A stretch of DNA of 60,643 nucleotides from Proteus faecis (GTDB taxonomy: Bacteria; Pseudomonadota; Gammaproteobacteria; Enterobacterales; Enterobacteriaceae): NCBI RefSeq assembly GCF_003144395.1, contig NZ_PENZ01000015.1, positions 22,235 to 82,877 of the forward strand, given 5' to 3'. Positions within the stretch are counted from its first letter, which is position 1. The number at the start of each line of letters is the position of its first letter. The notes below the pieces were generated by a model. That model made no database searches and had not been told where the DNA came from. It worked only from the letters and a program-made list of their open reading frames with translations. Both the position numbers and the translations under genes were made by a program. This document shows positions 21,751 to 31,773 of the stretch, piece by piece.

Positions 21751-21792
21751 AAAAAAGAGTGATGTAAACAGATACACCACTCTTTTTTTATT
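21751..21792. terminator. bidirectional terminator between the GDPD gene and nqrM
   Basis: AAAAAAGAGTGATGTA pairs with TACACCACTCTTTTTT (one A-C mismatch) around AACAGA. Runs of T follow on the plus strand and of A precede it, so it can end both the plus-strand GDPD transcript and the minus-strand nqr operon. Confidence 0.88.
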
Positions 21793-21804
21793 TTTATATC
21801 TTAC

Positions 21805-22032
21805 TTAAAGAATTCTATTTTTATTAAGCAATTCTTCTCTTGCTGCATCTTTTGCCATACGTTTTTTACGTGCATCACAAGGTTCAGGGCAATCACACTC
21901 TTTCTCTATACCCATAGCACCTAAACCGCCACAGCTACCTTGAAGGCTTTTACGTTTTACAATATAGCCTAATGCCATACCAAAGAAGGCAATCAAGAAT
22001 AAGATGAAGGCAAATAAAAATATTTTTAACAT
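21805..22032 (-). CDS. nqrM: Na+-NQR maturation protein NqrM
   Basis: NqrM is a small membrane protein required for assembling the iron centre that sits between NqrD and NqrE. The 75-residue protein has one N-terminal transmembrane helix (IFLFAFILFLIAFFGMALGY) and the conserved cysteines in SCGGLGAMGIEKECDCPEPC, typical of the DUF539/NqrM family. It is the last gene of the nqr operon, 19 bases after apbE. Confidence 0.93.
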   Translation of the reverse strand: MLKIFLFAFILFLIAFFGMALGYIVKRKSLQGSCGGLGAMGIEKECDCPEPCDARKKRMAKDAAREELLNKNRIL

Positions 22033-22051
22033 AACCTTCTCTCCTTAAATT

Positions 22052-23074
22052 CTACTTTTTCAAGAATGGGGCGAATGCTTTACTATAACGCTCTTCAAAC
22101 CCATTTTCAGTTTTCACTATCATAAAGACAGGAATATTTAACTCATTTGCTACTGCTAACCCTTTTTCAGGTCCTAAAACATTTAATCCTGTTGAAAGAC
22201 CATCAGCACTCATACAACTTGGCACAATCACAGTGATAGAAGCAAGATTATGTTTAATAGGATGACCTGTTGTTGGGTCAATAGTATGAGAAAAACGGAC
22301 ACCGTCTTCTTCAAAATAGTTACGATAATCACCAGAAGTGGCTATTGAGTTATCACCCGGTTCAATAATTAACTGAACACTCTGCTTTGTGCCATCATTC
22401 GCCGGTTTTTCAATCGCTATACGCCAAAGCTTATCATTACCATTCACGCCTTGGGTTCTTACTTCACCACCAATATCAACCATATAGTTAGTGATATTCT
22501 GTGAAATCAAATATTCAGCCACAGCATCAACGCCATAGCCTTTAGCAATCGAAGAGAGATCGACATAAAGTTCAGGGATCTTCTTAATTAATGTATTCCC
22601 TTCAACAGCAAGGTAATCAATTCCAATCCACTGTTTACGTTTTTCTAATTCATCTTCAGATGGTTGATGCGTAAATCGGCCTTCAGGACCAAACCCCCAT
22701 AAATTAACCAACGGCCCAACGGTTACATCCAAAGCACCTTCAGTTATTTTATTAATATGGATAGCTTCACTGACTACTTTTGCTGTCGCAGGTGAAACAG
22801 GAAATGGAGTATTAATTTCACGGCTTTGATTGAAACGACTAAGTTCAGAATGAGGACGATATGTTGACATTTGATCGTTAACTTCTTCAAGAATACGATC
22901 AATCTCTGTTTGTAAGACGTTTTGTGGAGGTGAGTTACTGTCAGGAATATATTTAATCGAGTAATAAGTTCCCATGGTTTCACCTTCTAATACCTGCTGC
23001 TTTTCACCACATGCAGATAATAGAACTAATGCAGACAGCATCACTATCCAGTTTATCATCTTTCTTTTTAACAT
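22052..23074 (-). CDS. apbE: FAD:protein FMN transferase, lipoprotein
   Basis: ApbE attaches FMN covalently to threonine in NqrB and NqrC using FAD as donor. The 340-residue protein has a lipoprotein signal with lipobox LLSAC near residue 21, so it is exported and anchored. Conserved features include GETMGTYYSIKY, EVNDQMSTYRPHSELSRFN, the FAD-binding DVTVGPLVNLWGFGP, YVDLSSIAKGYGVD, VDIGGEVRTQG and the metal-site SHTIDPTTGHPI. Lying between nqrF and nqrM, it modifies its operon partners. Confidence 0.95.
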   Translation of the reverse strand: MLKRKMINWIVMLSALVLLSACGEKQQVLEGETMGTYYSIKYIPDSNSPPQNVLQTEIDRILEEVNDQMSTYRPHSELSRFNQSREINTPFPVSPATAKVVSEAIHINKITEGALDVTVGPLVNLWGFGPEGRFTHQPSEDELEKRKQWIGIDYLAVEGNTLIKKIPELYVDLSSIAKGYGVDAVAEYLISQNITNYMVDIGGEVRTQGVNGNDKLWRIAIEKPANDGTKQSVQLIIEPGDNSIATSGDYRNYFEEDGVRFSHTIDPTTGHPIKHNLASITVIVPSCMSADGLSTGLNVLGPEKGLAVANELNIPVFMIVKTENGFEERYSKAFAPFLKK

Positions 23075-23094
23075 AACTCTCTCTTCTGATCATG

Positions 23095-23116
23095 AGCGCC
23101 CACATAAGTGGGCGCT
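23095..23116 (-). other. perfect hairpin in the nqrF-apbE gap
   Basis: AGCGCCCAC and GTGGGCGCT form a perfect 9-bp GC-rich stem with a four-base loop. It sits in the only sizeable gap (80 bases) of the nqr operon. No T tract follows it on the minus strand, so it is more likely an mRNA-stabilising or partial-attenuation hairpin than a terminator. Confidence 0.65.
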
Positions 23117-23154
23117 TGTCATTTCATTCATTTATGCTTTATACCAAGAGAGGA

Positions 23155-24381
23155 TCAACCCCCAAAGTCATCCAGCATAATGTTTTCATCTTCAACGCCT
23201 AAATCTTTGAGCATTTTAATAACTGCTGCGTTCATCACTGGCGGTCCACACATATAGAATTCACAATCTTCTGGTGCTGGATGATTCTTGAGGTAGTTCT
23301 CAAACAACACATTGTGAATAAATCCAGTATAGCCAGTCCAATTATCTTCAGGCAATGCATCTGAAAGCGCGACATGCCATGTAAAGTTTTCGTTTTCTTT
23401 TGCAAGCATATCGAAATCTTCAGTGTAAAACATTTCACGAACAGAACGCGCACCATACCAGAAGCTAATTTTACGTTTAGAATGTAAGCGCTTTAATTGG
23501 TCGAAGATATGTGAGCGCATTGGCGCCATACCCGCACCACCACCAATAAAGATCATCTCAGCATCAGTTTCCTTGGCAAAGAATTCACCAAATGGCCCTG
23601 AAATTGTCACCTTATCACCCGGTTTTAACGACCAAATATACGATGACATAATTCCTGGTGGCACATCAGGATTACGTGGCGGAGGTGTTGCAATACGCAC
23701 GTTTAGCATGATAATGCCATGCTCTTCAGGGTAGTTCGCCATTGAATAAGCACGTACTGTAGTTTCTTTAACTTCAGAAACATAACGGAACAAATTAAAT
23801 TTATCCCAATCTTCACGATACTCTTCTGGTACATCAAAATCTTCATAACGTACCGTATGAGGAGGACATTCGATTTGAATAAATCCACCTGCACGGAAAG
23901 GTACAACCTCACCTTCAGGGATTTTTAACACCAATTCTTTAATGAAAGTGGCTTTATTATCATTTGAGATAACTTCACACTCCCACTTTTTAACACCAAA
24001 GATTTCTTCCGGTAATTCTAATTTCAAGTTGTTTTTTACGTTTACCTGACACGCTAAACGACAACCTTCTTTAGCTTCACGTTTGTTAATATGTGAAAGT
24101 TCTGTCGGTAAAATATCACCGCCACCTTCCAGCACTTTAACGCGACACTGACCACAAGAGCCACCACCACCGCAAGCTGATGAAATAAAAATACCTTCGT
24201 TTGATAATACGTTAAGTAATTTATCACCTGCTGGTGCATTAAAACTTTTGTCTGGGTCTCCATTGACCTCAACAGAAATATCCCCTGTATTGACCAGTTT
24301 TGATTTTGCGAACAAAATCAACGCTGTTAATACCAATACAATCAGGGTAAACATCACGACACCTAGAATAATTATATCCAT
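23155..24381 (-). CDS. nqrF: Na+-NQR subunit F, NADH dehydrogenase component
   Basis: NqrF oxidises NADH and passes electrons through FAD and a 2Fe-2S cluster into the complex. The 408 residues include an N-terminal membrane helix ([15 protein letters not shown]), a ferredoxin domain with [14 protein letters not shown] and a fourth cysteine in GCRLACQV, an FAD domain with RAYSMANYP, and an NADH domain with [14 protein letters not shown] and [10 protein letters not shown]. Length is that of Vibrio NqrF. It is the sixth gene of the operon. Confidence 0.98.
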   Translation of the reverse strand: MDIIILGVVMFTLIVLVLTALILFAKSKLVNTGDISVEVNGDPDKSFNAPAGDKLLNVLSNEGIFISSACGGGGSCGQCRVKVLEGGGDILPTELSHINKREAKEGCRLACQVNVKNNLKLELPEEIFGVKKWECEVISNDNKATFIKELVLKIPEGEVVPFRAGGFIQIECPPHTVRYEDFDVPEEYREDWDKFNLFRYVSEVKETTVRAYSMANYPEEHGIIMLNVRIATPPPRNPDVPPGIMSSYIWSLKPGDKVTISGPFGEFFAKETDAEMIFIGGGAGMAPMRSHIFDQLKRLHSKRKISFWYGARSVREMFYTEDFDMLAKENENFTWHVALSDALPEDNWTGYTGFIHNVLFENYLKNHPAPEDCEFYMCGPPVMNAAVIKMLKDLGVEDENIMLDDFGG

Positions 24382-24397
24382 GAGTTCTTCTCACCCT

Positions 24398-24994
24398 TTA
24401 TAGCTGAACACCAGAGAAGGACATGAAACCTAATGCCATCAACCCTGTGGTGACAAAAGTAACGCCTAACCCTTTCATACCTGCCGGTACATCCGCGTAC
24501 TTCATTTTCTCACGGATAGAAGCCAGTAATACGATGGCTAACATCCAACCAATTCCGGAGCCGAAACCGTAAACAATAGACTCGCTAAAGTTATAGTCAC
24601 GTTGTGCCATAAATGACACACCACCAAAGATGGCACAGTTAACGGTAATAAGAGGCAAGAAGATCCCTAGTGCGTTATACAGCGCTGGGAAATAACGGTC
24701 TAAAATCATTTCTAGGATTTGTACCAGTGCTGCAATCACACCGATGAAAGTAATAAAGTTTAAGAAACTTAAATCAACACCTTCCATCAATGCATTATCA
24801 CGTAACACATAGTTGTAAACCAAGTTATTCAACGGTACAGAAAGACCTAGAACAACGGTAACAGCGATACCTAATCCAAAAGCTGTTTTTACGTTTTTAG
24901 AAACAGCAAGAAATGTACACATCCCTAAGAAGAATGCGAGCGCCATATTCTCAATAAAAACAGCACGAACAAACAGGCTTATATAATGTTCCAT
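24398..24994 (-). CDS. nqrE: Na+-NQR subunit E
   Basis: NqrE is an integral membrane subunit that, with NqrD, holds an iron centre in the electron path across the membrane. The 198 residues have six predicted helices and the characteristic [10 protein letters not shown] motif with the iron-ligating cysteine; the first helix contains [11 protein letters not shown]. It starts 5 bases after nqrD and ends 16 bases before nqrF. Confidence 0.97.
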   Translation of the reverse strand: MEHYISLFVRAVFIENMALAFFLGMCTFLAVSKNVKTAFGLGIAVTVVLGLSVPLNNLVYNYVLRDNALMEGVDLSFLNFITFIGVIAALVQILEMILDRYFPALYNALGIFLPLITVNCAIFGGVSFMAQRDYNFSESIVYGFGSGIGWMLAIVLLASIREKMKYADVPAGMKGLGVTFVTTGLMALGFMSFSGVQL

Positions 24995-24999
24995 GGCGA

Positions 25000-25629
25000 T
25001 TAGTCCTCTTCAACCTGTGCAGGTTTTAATGTACGTAATCCCCAAATTAGCAAGCCAATGATAAAGAACGCACTTGGAGCTAACAGGAATAAACCATTAG
25101 GCTGATACCAGCCACCATTCTGAATAGATTCCATTACGGTAATGCCGAATAATTTACCTGAACCAAAGAGTTCACGTAGAAAACCAACAAGGATCAAGAT
25201 AACGCCATACCCTAAGCCGTTACCAATACCATCCATAAAACTTTCAATAGGAGGCGATTTCATTGCATAAGCTTCAGCACGCCCCATTACAATACAGTTA
25301 GTAATGATAAGGCCAACGAAAACAGAGAGTTGCTTAGAAATCTCATAGGCATAAGCTTGTAAAACTTGGTCAACAACGATAACTAATGAAGCTATGATCG
25401 CCATTTGAACAATAATACGAACGCTACTTGGTATGTAATTACGGATCAGTGAGATAAAAAAGTTTGAAAATGCAGTAACTAAAGTCACCGCAATTGTCAT
25501 CACTAATGCAGTTTCAAGTTTTGTTGTTACCGCCAATGCAGAACACACACCTAACACCTGTAAGGCAATCGGGTTGTTATCTAACAATGGCCCAAGTAAA
25601 ACTCGTTTAATTTCTTTTGTATCAGCCAT
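25000..25629 (-). CDS. nqrD: Na+-NQR subunit D
   Basis: NqrD is the membrane partner of NqrE and homologous to it. The start [20 protein letters not shown] has AGGAGAGA six bases upstream; a start five codons earlier lies inside nqrC and is less likely. The product is 209 residues with about six helices. Cysteine-bearing [14 protein letters not shown] and [14 protein letters not shown] match the NqrE motifs. It overlaps the end of nqrC by 8 bases. Confidence 0.97.
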   Translation of the reverse strand: MADTKEIKRVLLGPLLDNNPIALQVLGVCSALAVTTKLETALVMTIAVTLVTAFSNFFISLIRNYIPSSVRIIVQMAIIASLVIVVDQVLQAYAYEISKQLSVFVGLIITNCIVMGRAEAYAMKSPPIESFMDGIGNGLGYGVILILVGFLRELFGSGKLFGITVMESIQNGGWYQPNGLFLLAPSAFFIIGLLIWGLRTLKPAQVEED

Positions 25630-26407
25630 TGATCTCTCCTTCACGAACTTTTTTCAGGAATGGACCGAAACCTTTTTCACCTAACCAGAAATCGAACATA
25701 TGCTGGATACCATTTGAGGTCAATGTTGCGCCAGAAAGCCCATCAATACCATAAGGGCTGTCAGATGCGCCACCACGCACAATTTTAATCGCGGGAATAC
25801 CTTCTTCAGTCAGTAAACGCTTACCTTTCCATTGTGCTTTCCACTGTGGGTTATCAACTTCACCGCCTAACCCTGGTGTTTCACCATGTGAATAATAAGT
25901 AATCCCTTTCGCTGTTACTCCATCAATATCTACAGCTACGAAAGCGTACATGACAGACCATAAACCTGAACCATATACAGGTAGCACAACTTCCGTTGTT
26001 TTACCTTGAGCATCGAGAACGAAGTAAACTTCAGCGGTATTGGCACGACGACGAATTTTAGCAATATCTTCAGCGGGTGATAACGCAATAGATGTCTCAT
26101 CACTACGCAATTCAGCATTTAAATCAAAATTGCCTTTACTATCAGTCAGCTCACCGGTCTGAAAATTAACAATTTTTGCTTTAATTCGAGTGTCATACAC
26201 TTTAAGTACATCTGTCGCACTCATTTTAGGTACGAGCAGACCCGCAACATCAAGAATATTACGTTGTTTATCAAGAAGTTTCTGTTCTTCTTGTTTAGAC
26301 TTCAGTCCAACAGCAGCTCCTGCTACTACCACAGAACACACAAGACATAGAATAAATACAACGAGGAACGTTCTTGCGACGCTATCTTTGTTTTTCTCTT
26401 TAGCCAC
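25622..26407 (-). CDS. nqrC: Na+-NQR subunit C, FMN-binding
   Basis: NqrC is a membrane-anchored periplasmic subunit with covalently bound FMN. I chose the GTG start (protein begins [15 protein letters not shown], 261 residues) because GGAG lies eight bases before it; the longer frame runs into nqrB coding sequence. One N-terminal helix ([19 protein letters not shown]) precedes the FMN_bind domain. The flavinylation motif is [10 protein letters not shown] near the C-terminus, the target threonine for ApbE. It overlaps nqrB by 8 bases and nqrD by 8. Confidence 0.97.
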   Translation of the reverse strand: MAKEKNKDSVARTFLVVFILCLVCSVVVAGAAVGLKSKQEEQKLLDKQRNILDVAGLLVPKMSATDVLKVYDTRIKAKIVNFQTGELTDSKGNFDLNAELRSDETSIALSPAEDIAKIRRRANTAEVYFVLDAQGKTTEVVLPVYGSGLWSVMYAFVAVDIDGVTAKGITYYSHGETPGLGGEVDNPQWKAQWKGKRLLTEEGIPAIKIVRGGASDSPYGIDGLSGATLTSNGIQHMFDFWLGEKGFGPFLKKVREGEING

Positions 26408-27638
26408 GAGCTTTTCTCCGCTTAATATTCGCCTGAACAACCACGTAATCGAACAGTGGTGCAAATAAGTTTGCGAATAAGATTGCCAGCATCATACCTT
26501 CTGGATAAGCCGGATTGACGACACGAATAAGCACAGCCATTACGCCAATCAAAATACCGTAAGCCCATTTACCTTTATCGGTGAACGATGCAGATACTGG
26601 ATCGGTTGCCATAAACATCATACCGAAAGCAAAACCACCTAATACTAAGTGCCAGTGCCAAGGCATTGAGAAGAGAGGATTGGTATCTGAACCGATAAAA
26701 TTAAATAGGTATGACATTACAATCATGCCCACCATTACCCCAGCAACAATACGCCATGAAGCAATGCGAGCAAAAAGAATGACAGCACCACCGATTAAAA
26801 TCATCAGTGTTGAAACTTCACCGATTGACCCTGGAATATATCCAAGGAAAGCATCCATCCAAGAGATAGGTTGTTGAGTGACGGTATTTAATAATGCACT
26901 TTCACCCGATACAGACCATTGTGATAATGGTGTCGCACCAGAGAAGCCATCTGCCGCAGTCCAAACTAGATCACCTGAAATTTGAGCAGGATAAGCAAAG
27001 AACAGGAATGCACGACCTGCTAATGCTGGGTTTAAGAAGTTACGCCCTGTACCACCAAAGATTTCTTTTGCAATAACAACACCAAACGTAATACCTAATG
27101 CAGCCTGCCAAAGTGGTAATGTTGGCGGTACAATCAAGGCAAATAAGATTGATGTAACAAAGAAACCTTCGTTAATTTCATGACCACGAATAAAGGCAAA
27201 AAGAACTTCCCAAAATCCACCAACCACAAAAACAACAAGATAAATAGGTAAAAAGTAAGTTGCACCAAGTAGCATCTTACTTGCCCATCCAGCATCTGTT
27301 GTTAATGATGCGCCAAGGAATTCAGCAAGACGATAGTGCCAATCTGAAGCAATTATTTGCTGTAATTCAGCACCGCTATATAACTGATTAAGTGCAGGGA
27401 TCGCTTGATGACCGACATTATACATTCCCCAAAACATTGCTGGGAAAACGGACAACCAAACTAAGATCATCATGCGTTTTAGGTCAATAGTGTCACGAAC
27501 ATGCCCACCATTACGCGTGACAGTACCTGGCGTATAAAATACCGTGGTAACTGCTTCATAAAGCACATACCATTTGGCTAATTTGCCACCGGGCTCAAAA
27601 TGGTGCTCTACTTTTTCAAATAAATTTTTCAAACCCAT
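26400..27638 (-). CDS. nqrB: Na+-NQR subunit B
   Basis: NqrB is the main Na+-conducting subunit, carrying covalent FMN and riboflavin. The 412 residues have about ten membrane helices. The flavinylation site is [10 protein letters not shown] near residue 235, and the conserved [24 protein letters not shown] lies before it. C-terminal [15 protein letters not shown] is family-typical. It begins 3 bases after nqrA and its end overlaps the nqrC start, suggesting translational coupling. Confidence 0.98.
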   Translation of the reverse strand: MGLKNLFEKVEHHFEPGGKLAKWYVLYEAVTTVFYTPGTVTRNGGHVRDTIDLKRMMILVWLSVFPAMFWGMYNVGHQAIPALNQLYSGAELQQIIASDWHYRLAEFLGASLTTDAGWASKMLLGATYFLPIYLVVFVVGGFWEVLFAFIRGHEINEGFFVTSILFALIVPPTLPLWQAALGITFGVVIAKEIFGGTGRNFLNPALAGRAFLFFAYPAQISGDLVWTAADGFSGATPLSQWSVSGESALLNTVTQQPISWMDAFLGYIPGSIGEVSTLMILIGGAVILFARIASWRIVAGVMVGMIVMSYLFNFIGSDTNPLFSMPWHWHLVLGGFAFGMMFMATDPVSASFTDKGKWAYGILIGVMAVLIRVVNPAYPEGMMLAILFANLFAPLFDYVVVQANIKRRKARG

Positions 27639-27641
27639 GAG

Positions 27642-28982
27642 TTACCCTTCCTGCTCAATTTTGGTCAATACTTGGCGCAGTGCTGGGCCATACTCATATT
27701 TGCTTGGGCAAACATAAGTACATAATCCCAAATCTTCTTCATCCAACTCCAAGCAACCTAAAGCTTGAGAACTGTCTGTATCACCTACAAGTAAATCACG
27801 TAATAAATGCGTTGCCATAATGTCTAAAGGCATTACTCGCTCATAGTTACCAATTGGTACCATCGAACGTTCACCACCATTCATTGTGGTTGTAAATGCA
27901 AAGCGTTTATTTTTTAAGAAGTGACCGATAGTCGTACGAGTGATAGAAAATTTATCGCAACCCGGCATCCCCCAACCAAATAACTCTTTATCACGACCTT
28001 CACGTAATATAGAAACTTGGTTATGGAAACGACCTAAATAGTGATGAGCCTCATCAGATTTCCATCCCCATAATACAGAGCCAGAAATAATGCGATTCTC
28101 ACCATCAACTAATTGATCTTTAGTTAACTCATAGAGATCAGCCCCTAAACGAGTACGCACTAAACGAGGTGCTTTTACTTGAGGGCCAGCTAATGCAACA
28201 ACACGTTCTGTATATAAAGAACCTGTTGTAAACAGATAACCAATAGCAATGACATCTTGATAATTTAAATGCCAAACCATTTTCTTAGCACTCACAGGTT
28301 CTAAGAAATGGATATGCGTACCAACTAATCCAGCAGGATGTGGACCCACAAATTGGTTATAGCTAATTTGTCCGTCATTTAATTTTGTCGGTGATTTTTC
28401 ACCATGACAAACATAAATTTTGCCTTCAGTTAAACGAGTTAAAACAACAAGGCCATCATTAAATGCCTTCTCATTTTGCTCAATAATAACCATAGGATCT
28501 GCTGCAAGCGGATTTGTATCCATCGCAGAGACAAAAATGGCGACAGGTGTTGTGCCTAAATGCGGAGTACGACTATAAGGACGAGTCCTTAACGCAGCCC
28601 ACATCCCCGAATTAACAAGATTAGTTTCGACTTGTTCGCGGGTCAGGTCTGAAAGCGTTGAGCTATCATAACGGTTAAAGGTGATTTCTTCATCGCCATC
28701 AATTTCGATAACGATAGATTGGAACACACGACGTTCGCCGCGGTTAATTTCAACGACTTTACCACAAGCAGGGCTGGTGAAAACAACACCGGGATTCTTT
28801 TTATCTTCAAAAAGAATTTGCCCTTTTTTTACATGCTCACCTTCCGAAACCATCATAGAAGGACGCATACCGACATATTCTTCACCTAGCAATGCTACGC
28901 GTCGAATAGCGGGTCCGTCTTCTATCACTTGGGCAGGCGCTCCTGCAATTGGGAGGTCGAGTCCTTTTTTAATTTTAATCAT
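27642..28982 (-). CDS. nqrA: Na+-NQR subunit A
   Basis: NqrA is a peripheral cytoplasmic subunit needed for quinone reduction. The 446 residues start [16 protein letters not shown] and include [18 protein letters not shown] and RPYSRTP, all conserved in Vibrio NqrA, and a C-terminal cysteine-containing [17 protein letters not shown]. First gene of nqrABCDEF-apbE-nqrM; the operon promoter should lie in the 400-base gap upstream. Confidence 0.98.
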   Translation of the reverse strand: MIKIKKGLDLPIAGAPAQVIEDGPAIRRVALLGEEYVGMRPSMMVSEGEHVKKGQILFEDKKNPGVVFTSPACGKVVEINRGERRVFQSIVIEIDGDEEITFNRYDSSTLSDLTREQVETNLVNSGMWAALRTRPYSRTPHLGTTPVAIFVSAMDTNPLAADPMVIIEQNEKAFNDGLVVLTRLTEGKIYVCHGEKSPTKLNDGQISYNQFVGPHPAGLVGTHIHFLEPVSAKKMVWHLNYQDVIAIGYLFTTGSLYTERVVALAGPQVKAPRLVRTRLGADLYELTKDQLVDGENRIISGSVLWGWKSDEAHHYLGRFHNQVSILREGRDKELFGWGMPGCDKFSITRTTIGHFLKNKRFAFTTTMNGGERSMVPIGNYERVMPLDIMATHLLRDLLVGDTDSSQALGCLELDEEDLGLCTYVCPSKYEYGPALRQVLTKIEQEG

Positions 28983-29397
28983 AAGATTTGCACAAGTTTA
29001 TCAGTTAAACCCTAAGCTACAAATTCACCCCGAAAATGTAGCGACTCTGTAATAAAAACATCTTAAGGTGTTTTTGAACCCTAAGTTATTTATCTCCGAT
29101 AATTGTTACTATTTTCTCTTATTCCGCCGAACTGAATTTTATCATCTCAGCCTAAGCCTGTCTGACTATTCGAGTGATTTAGCTCAAGCAAATGGGAATA
29201 TTATTTTGACTGAAACGTTAACAACTCGTATAAACCGAATTAAAATATCATCTTTTTCGACTAGCGATTAAATTTCACACAGAATATTTTGTAAAAGAAA
29301 AGAAACTATATCAGATTTTAATTTACAATTTTATTGCTTCATAGCAATCTACTATCTACTTTATCAACAAATTTTAAGCTATTTTTCCGATAAAACC
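28983..29397. other. nqrA-yafK divergent intergenic region
   Basis: About 415 AT-rich bases lie between the divergent nqr operon and yafK. They should hold both promoters, but I could not assign a convincing -35/-10 pair or a known operator. A 67-codon open frame on the plus strand (29068-29271) shows no coding bias or family resemblance. Confidence 0.55.
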
Positions 29398-30165
29398 ATG
29401 ACCAGTCACGCAAAACAACTAATCAGTTTTTTAACATTAATGTTAATTCCTTTATTAGTTAACGCTGAAAATAATTCAAGTTTTCTAATGAAACCTGTTA
29501 AAAAAAGTACAGGTCAACCTATCTATATTCAAATTTTCAAAGAAGAAAGTTTGCTTGAACTGTATACGGAAAAATTAGATGGGCAATTAGAAAAAGTACG
29601 TACCTACCCTATTTGTAGCTATTCTGGAGGGCTTGGACCTAAAAAGTTTCAAGGTGATTTAAAAAGTCCGGAAGGTTTTTATCAGGTTAATTTCTCACAA
29701 TTAAATCCGAACAGTCGATTTTACCGAGCTATTAACCTGGGATTTCCTAATCAATATGATAAATCCAAAGGATACACTGGCGATTTTTTAATGATCCACG
29801 GCGCATGTAAATCAGTTGGTTGCTATGCAATGACAGATCCGGTGATGGATGAAATTTATCAGTATGCTGAATTGGCGCTACAAAGAGGTCAATCTACGAT
29901 TAATATTCATATTTTTCCATTTAAAATGACTGCCGAAAATATGAAAAAACATCAGTATTCAAAAGATATGGATTTCTGGCAACAACTTATGCCAGCCTAC
30001 CAATATGTTGAAGAATACAAACAAATCCCATCTATTACTGTTCAAAATGGGCGTTATTTCGTTAATAGCACTTTGGCTTCACCTAATAGTGTAAATCCCG
30101 TACTTAACTTATCACAAAATAGTGAAAACAAATGGTTAGAGAATACGCACACCACGATCAAATAA
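29398..30165 (+). CDS. yafK: L,D-transpeptidase-family protein YafK/DpaA (LdtF)
   Basis: YafK belongs to the YkuD family. In E. coli the protein (DpaA/LdtF) releases the Braun lipoprotein from peptidoglycan rather than making cross-links. The 255 residues start with a signal peptide (FLTLMLIPLLVNA), then a YkuD domain with SYSGGLGPKKFQGDLKSPEG and the catalytic motif MIHGACKSVGCYAMTD, containing His and Cys. The ribosome binding site is weak. The last 30 bases overlap the convergent yafJ. Gene order yafK/yafJ/gmhA/fadE matches E. coli. Confidence 0.92.
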   Translation: MTSHAKQLISFLTLMLIPLLVNAENNSSFLMKPVKKSTGQPIYIQIFKEESLLELYTEKLDGQLEKVRTYPICSYSGGLGPKKFQGDLKSPEGFYQVNFSQLNPNSRFYRAINLGFPNQYDKSKGYTGDFLMIHGACKSVGCYAMTDPVMDEIYQYAELALQRGQSTINIHIFPFKMTAENMKKHQYSKDMDFWQQLMPAYQYVEEYKQIPSITVQNGRYFVNSTLASPNSVNPVLNLSQNSENKWLENTHTTIK

Positions 30166-30903
30166 GACAAACTCACCTTCGGGAATACGTTGCCAAGATT
30201 CATTCCCAGTCAATGGTAATGTTGAAATCACTGAAACGACATCATCAGATTGTGTGTGTTGTTGAAAATCGATTTCTACATCTTGATCAAGTAATTTGGC
30301 TTTGCCGAAAGGCGCTTTACGCGTGATCCAGTGTAAATTTGTTGAACAATATGCCATCACAAATCGACCATCTGACAACAGCATATTAAAAACCCCTTTT
30401 TGCTTTAATTGAGAGGCTAAAACAGCGATAAAACGGAATACAGCAGGCCAATTCACAGGGGTACGTTTATAACGATTCTCGAGCTGATTTAAGATCCAGC
30501 AAAAAGCTTTTTCACTATCCGTCTGCCCTATAGCTCTAAAACGACCCGTATCAAGAGATTGATAACCTTTTAGTTGACCATTATGCGCATAAGTCCAATT
30601 TTTTCCCCATAATTCACGGGTAAAAGGATGGGTATTTTCTAAAGAGACATTCCCTCGATTCGCTTGACGAATATGAGCTATCACCGCCTCTGATTTAATA
30701 GGATATTCTTGCACGAAGCGAGCGACTGGCGAAATTGCGCTAGCTTGAGGATCTTTAAATGTACGACATCCTAATCCTTCGTAGAAAGTAATTCCCCAAC
30801 CATCTTTATGAGGTCCTGTCTTACCACCTCTTGGAATTAATCCACTTAGACTGAAGTTAATATCTGTCGGTACATTTGCACTCATGCCTAACAATTCACA
30901 CAT
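30136..30903 (-). CDS. yafJ: class II glutamine amidotransferase YafJ
   Basis: YafJ is an Ntn-type glutamine amidotransferase domain protein of unknown acceptor. The catalytic cysteine is Cys2 of MCELLGMSANVPTD. Other family segments are KDGWGITFYEG, AHIRQANRGNVSLENTHPFTRELWG and AHNGQL. The 255 residues match E. coli YafJ. It lies downstream of gmhA (53-base gap) and its 3' end overlaps that of yafK on the other strand. Confidence 0.93.
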   Translation of the reverse strand: MCELLGMSANVPTDINFSLSGLIPRGGKTGPHKDGWGITFYEGLGCRTFKDPQASAISPVARFVQEYPIKSEAVIAHIRQANRGNVSLENTHPFTRELWGKNWTYAHNGQLKGYQSLDTGRFRAIGQTDSEKAFCWILNQLENRYKRTPVNWPAVFRFIAVLASQLKQKGVFNMLLSDGRFVMAYCSTNLHWITRKAPFGKAKLLDQDVEIDFQQHTQSDDVVSVISTLPLTGNESWQRIPEGEFVLFDRGVRIL

Positions 30904-30956
30904 CGCTCACTCCTTCTTGCCGATGTTTATTGCTAATTTATAGCAATATCAACAAA

Positions 30957-31535
30957 TTATTTTTCCATTTCTTTTTCAATTAATTGGATCAGAATATGGA
31001 TAACTTTAATATGAATTTCTTGGATACGATCAGCATAACCAAAATGAGGTACACGAATTTCAACATCAGCTGTACCGTCCATTTTTCCGCCGTCTTTACC
31101 GGTTAGCGTAATGACTTTCATGCCTTTCTCACGCGCAGCACTAATTGCTTTGATGATATTGCCTGAATTACCTGAGGTTGAAATACCTAGCAGAACATCA
31201 CCTTCTTTACCTACAGCTTCAACATAACGAGAGAAGATATATTCATAGCCAAAATCATTACTTACACATGAGATATGGCTTACATCTGAGATAGCAATAG
31301 CAGGATAACCAGGACGATTTTCGCGATAGCGTCCAGTTAATTCTTCTGCAAAATGCATTGCATCGCAATGAGAGCCACCATTACCGCAAGATAATACTTT
31401 ACCTCCGGCTTTAAAAGAATCGGCTAATAACACTGCAGCTTTTTGAATAGCTTCAATATTTACATCATCTTGAAGAAAACGAGAAAGCGTATCTGCTGCT
31501 TCAGTTAATTCACCACGGATAAGATCTTGGTACAT
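30957..31535 (-). CDS. gmhA: sedoheptulose-7-phosphate isomerase
   Basis: GmhA (LpcA) isomerises sedoheptulose 7-phosphate to D-glycero-D-manno-heptose 7-phosphate, the first step to the ADP-heptose of the LPS inner core. The 192-residue SIS-domain protein has the conserved [28 protein letters not shown] cut at several active-site residues, and [14 protein letters not shown] for phosphate binding. Length equals the E. coli enzyme. It is followed by yafJ and is divergent from fadE. Confidence 0.97.
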   Translation of the reverse strand: MYQDLIRGELTEAADTLSRFLQDDVNIEAIQKAAVLLADSFKAGGKVLSCGNGGSHCDAMHFAEELTGRYRENRPGYPAIAISDVSHISCVSNDFGYEYIFSRYVEAVGKEGDVLLGISTSGNSGNIIKAISAAREKGMKVITLTGKDGGKMDGTADVEIRVPHFGYADRIQEIHIKVIHILIQLIEKEMEK

Positions 31536-31729
31536 AGGATTTTTACTCCAGAAAGGGTAATCGAAATTTTCTGTTTCTCAGTGTAACGGATTAAATGTCA
31601 TGAAAGAAGATACCTATGATCGACAAATGCTAACTTCTCTCATTTACGAATAAATTGTGAGCTATATTGTAATTAGAATGTAAATATATTGATAAAAGTT
31701 GGTGACTGAATTAGATCTAAATAACAAAC

Positions 31730-31746
31730 AACAGGTCTGACCTCTG
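31730..31746. promoter_or_regulatory. FadR operator upstream of fadE
   Basis: AACAGGTCTGACCTCTG contains the FadR core GGTCTGACC, matching the consensus TGGTCNGACCT. It lies 28 bases upstream of the fadE start. In E. coli FadR represses fadE until long-chain acyl-CoA releases it. Confidence 0.82.
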
Positions 31747-31773
31747 ATCTCTTGGCAAATGCAGGAGTTTATT

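Noticed and set aside
29068..29271. 67-codon open frame between nqrA and yafK
   Set aside because: No Shine-Dalgarno sequence or coding signal; it lies where promoters are expected.
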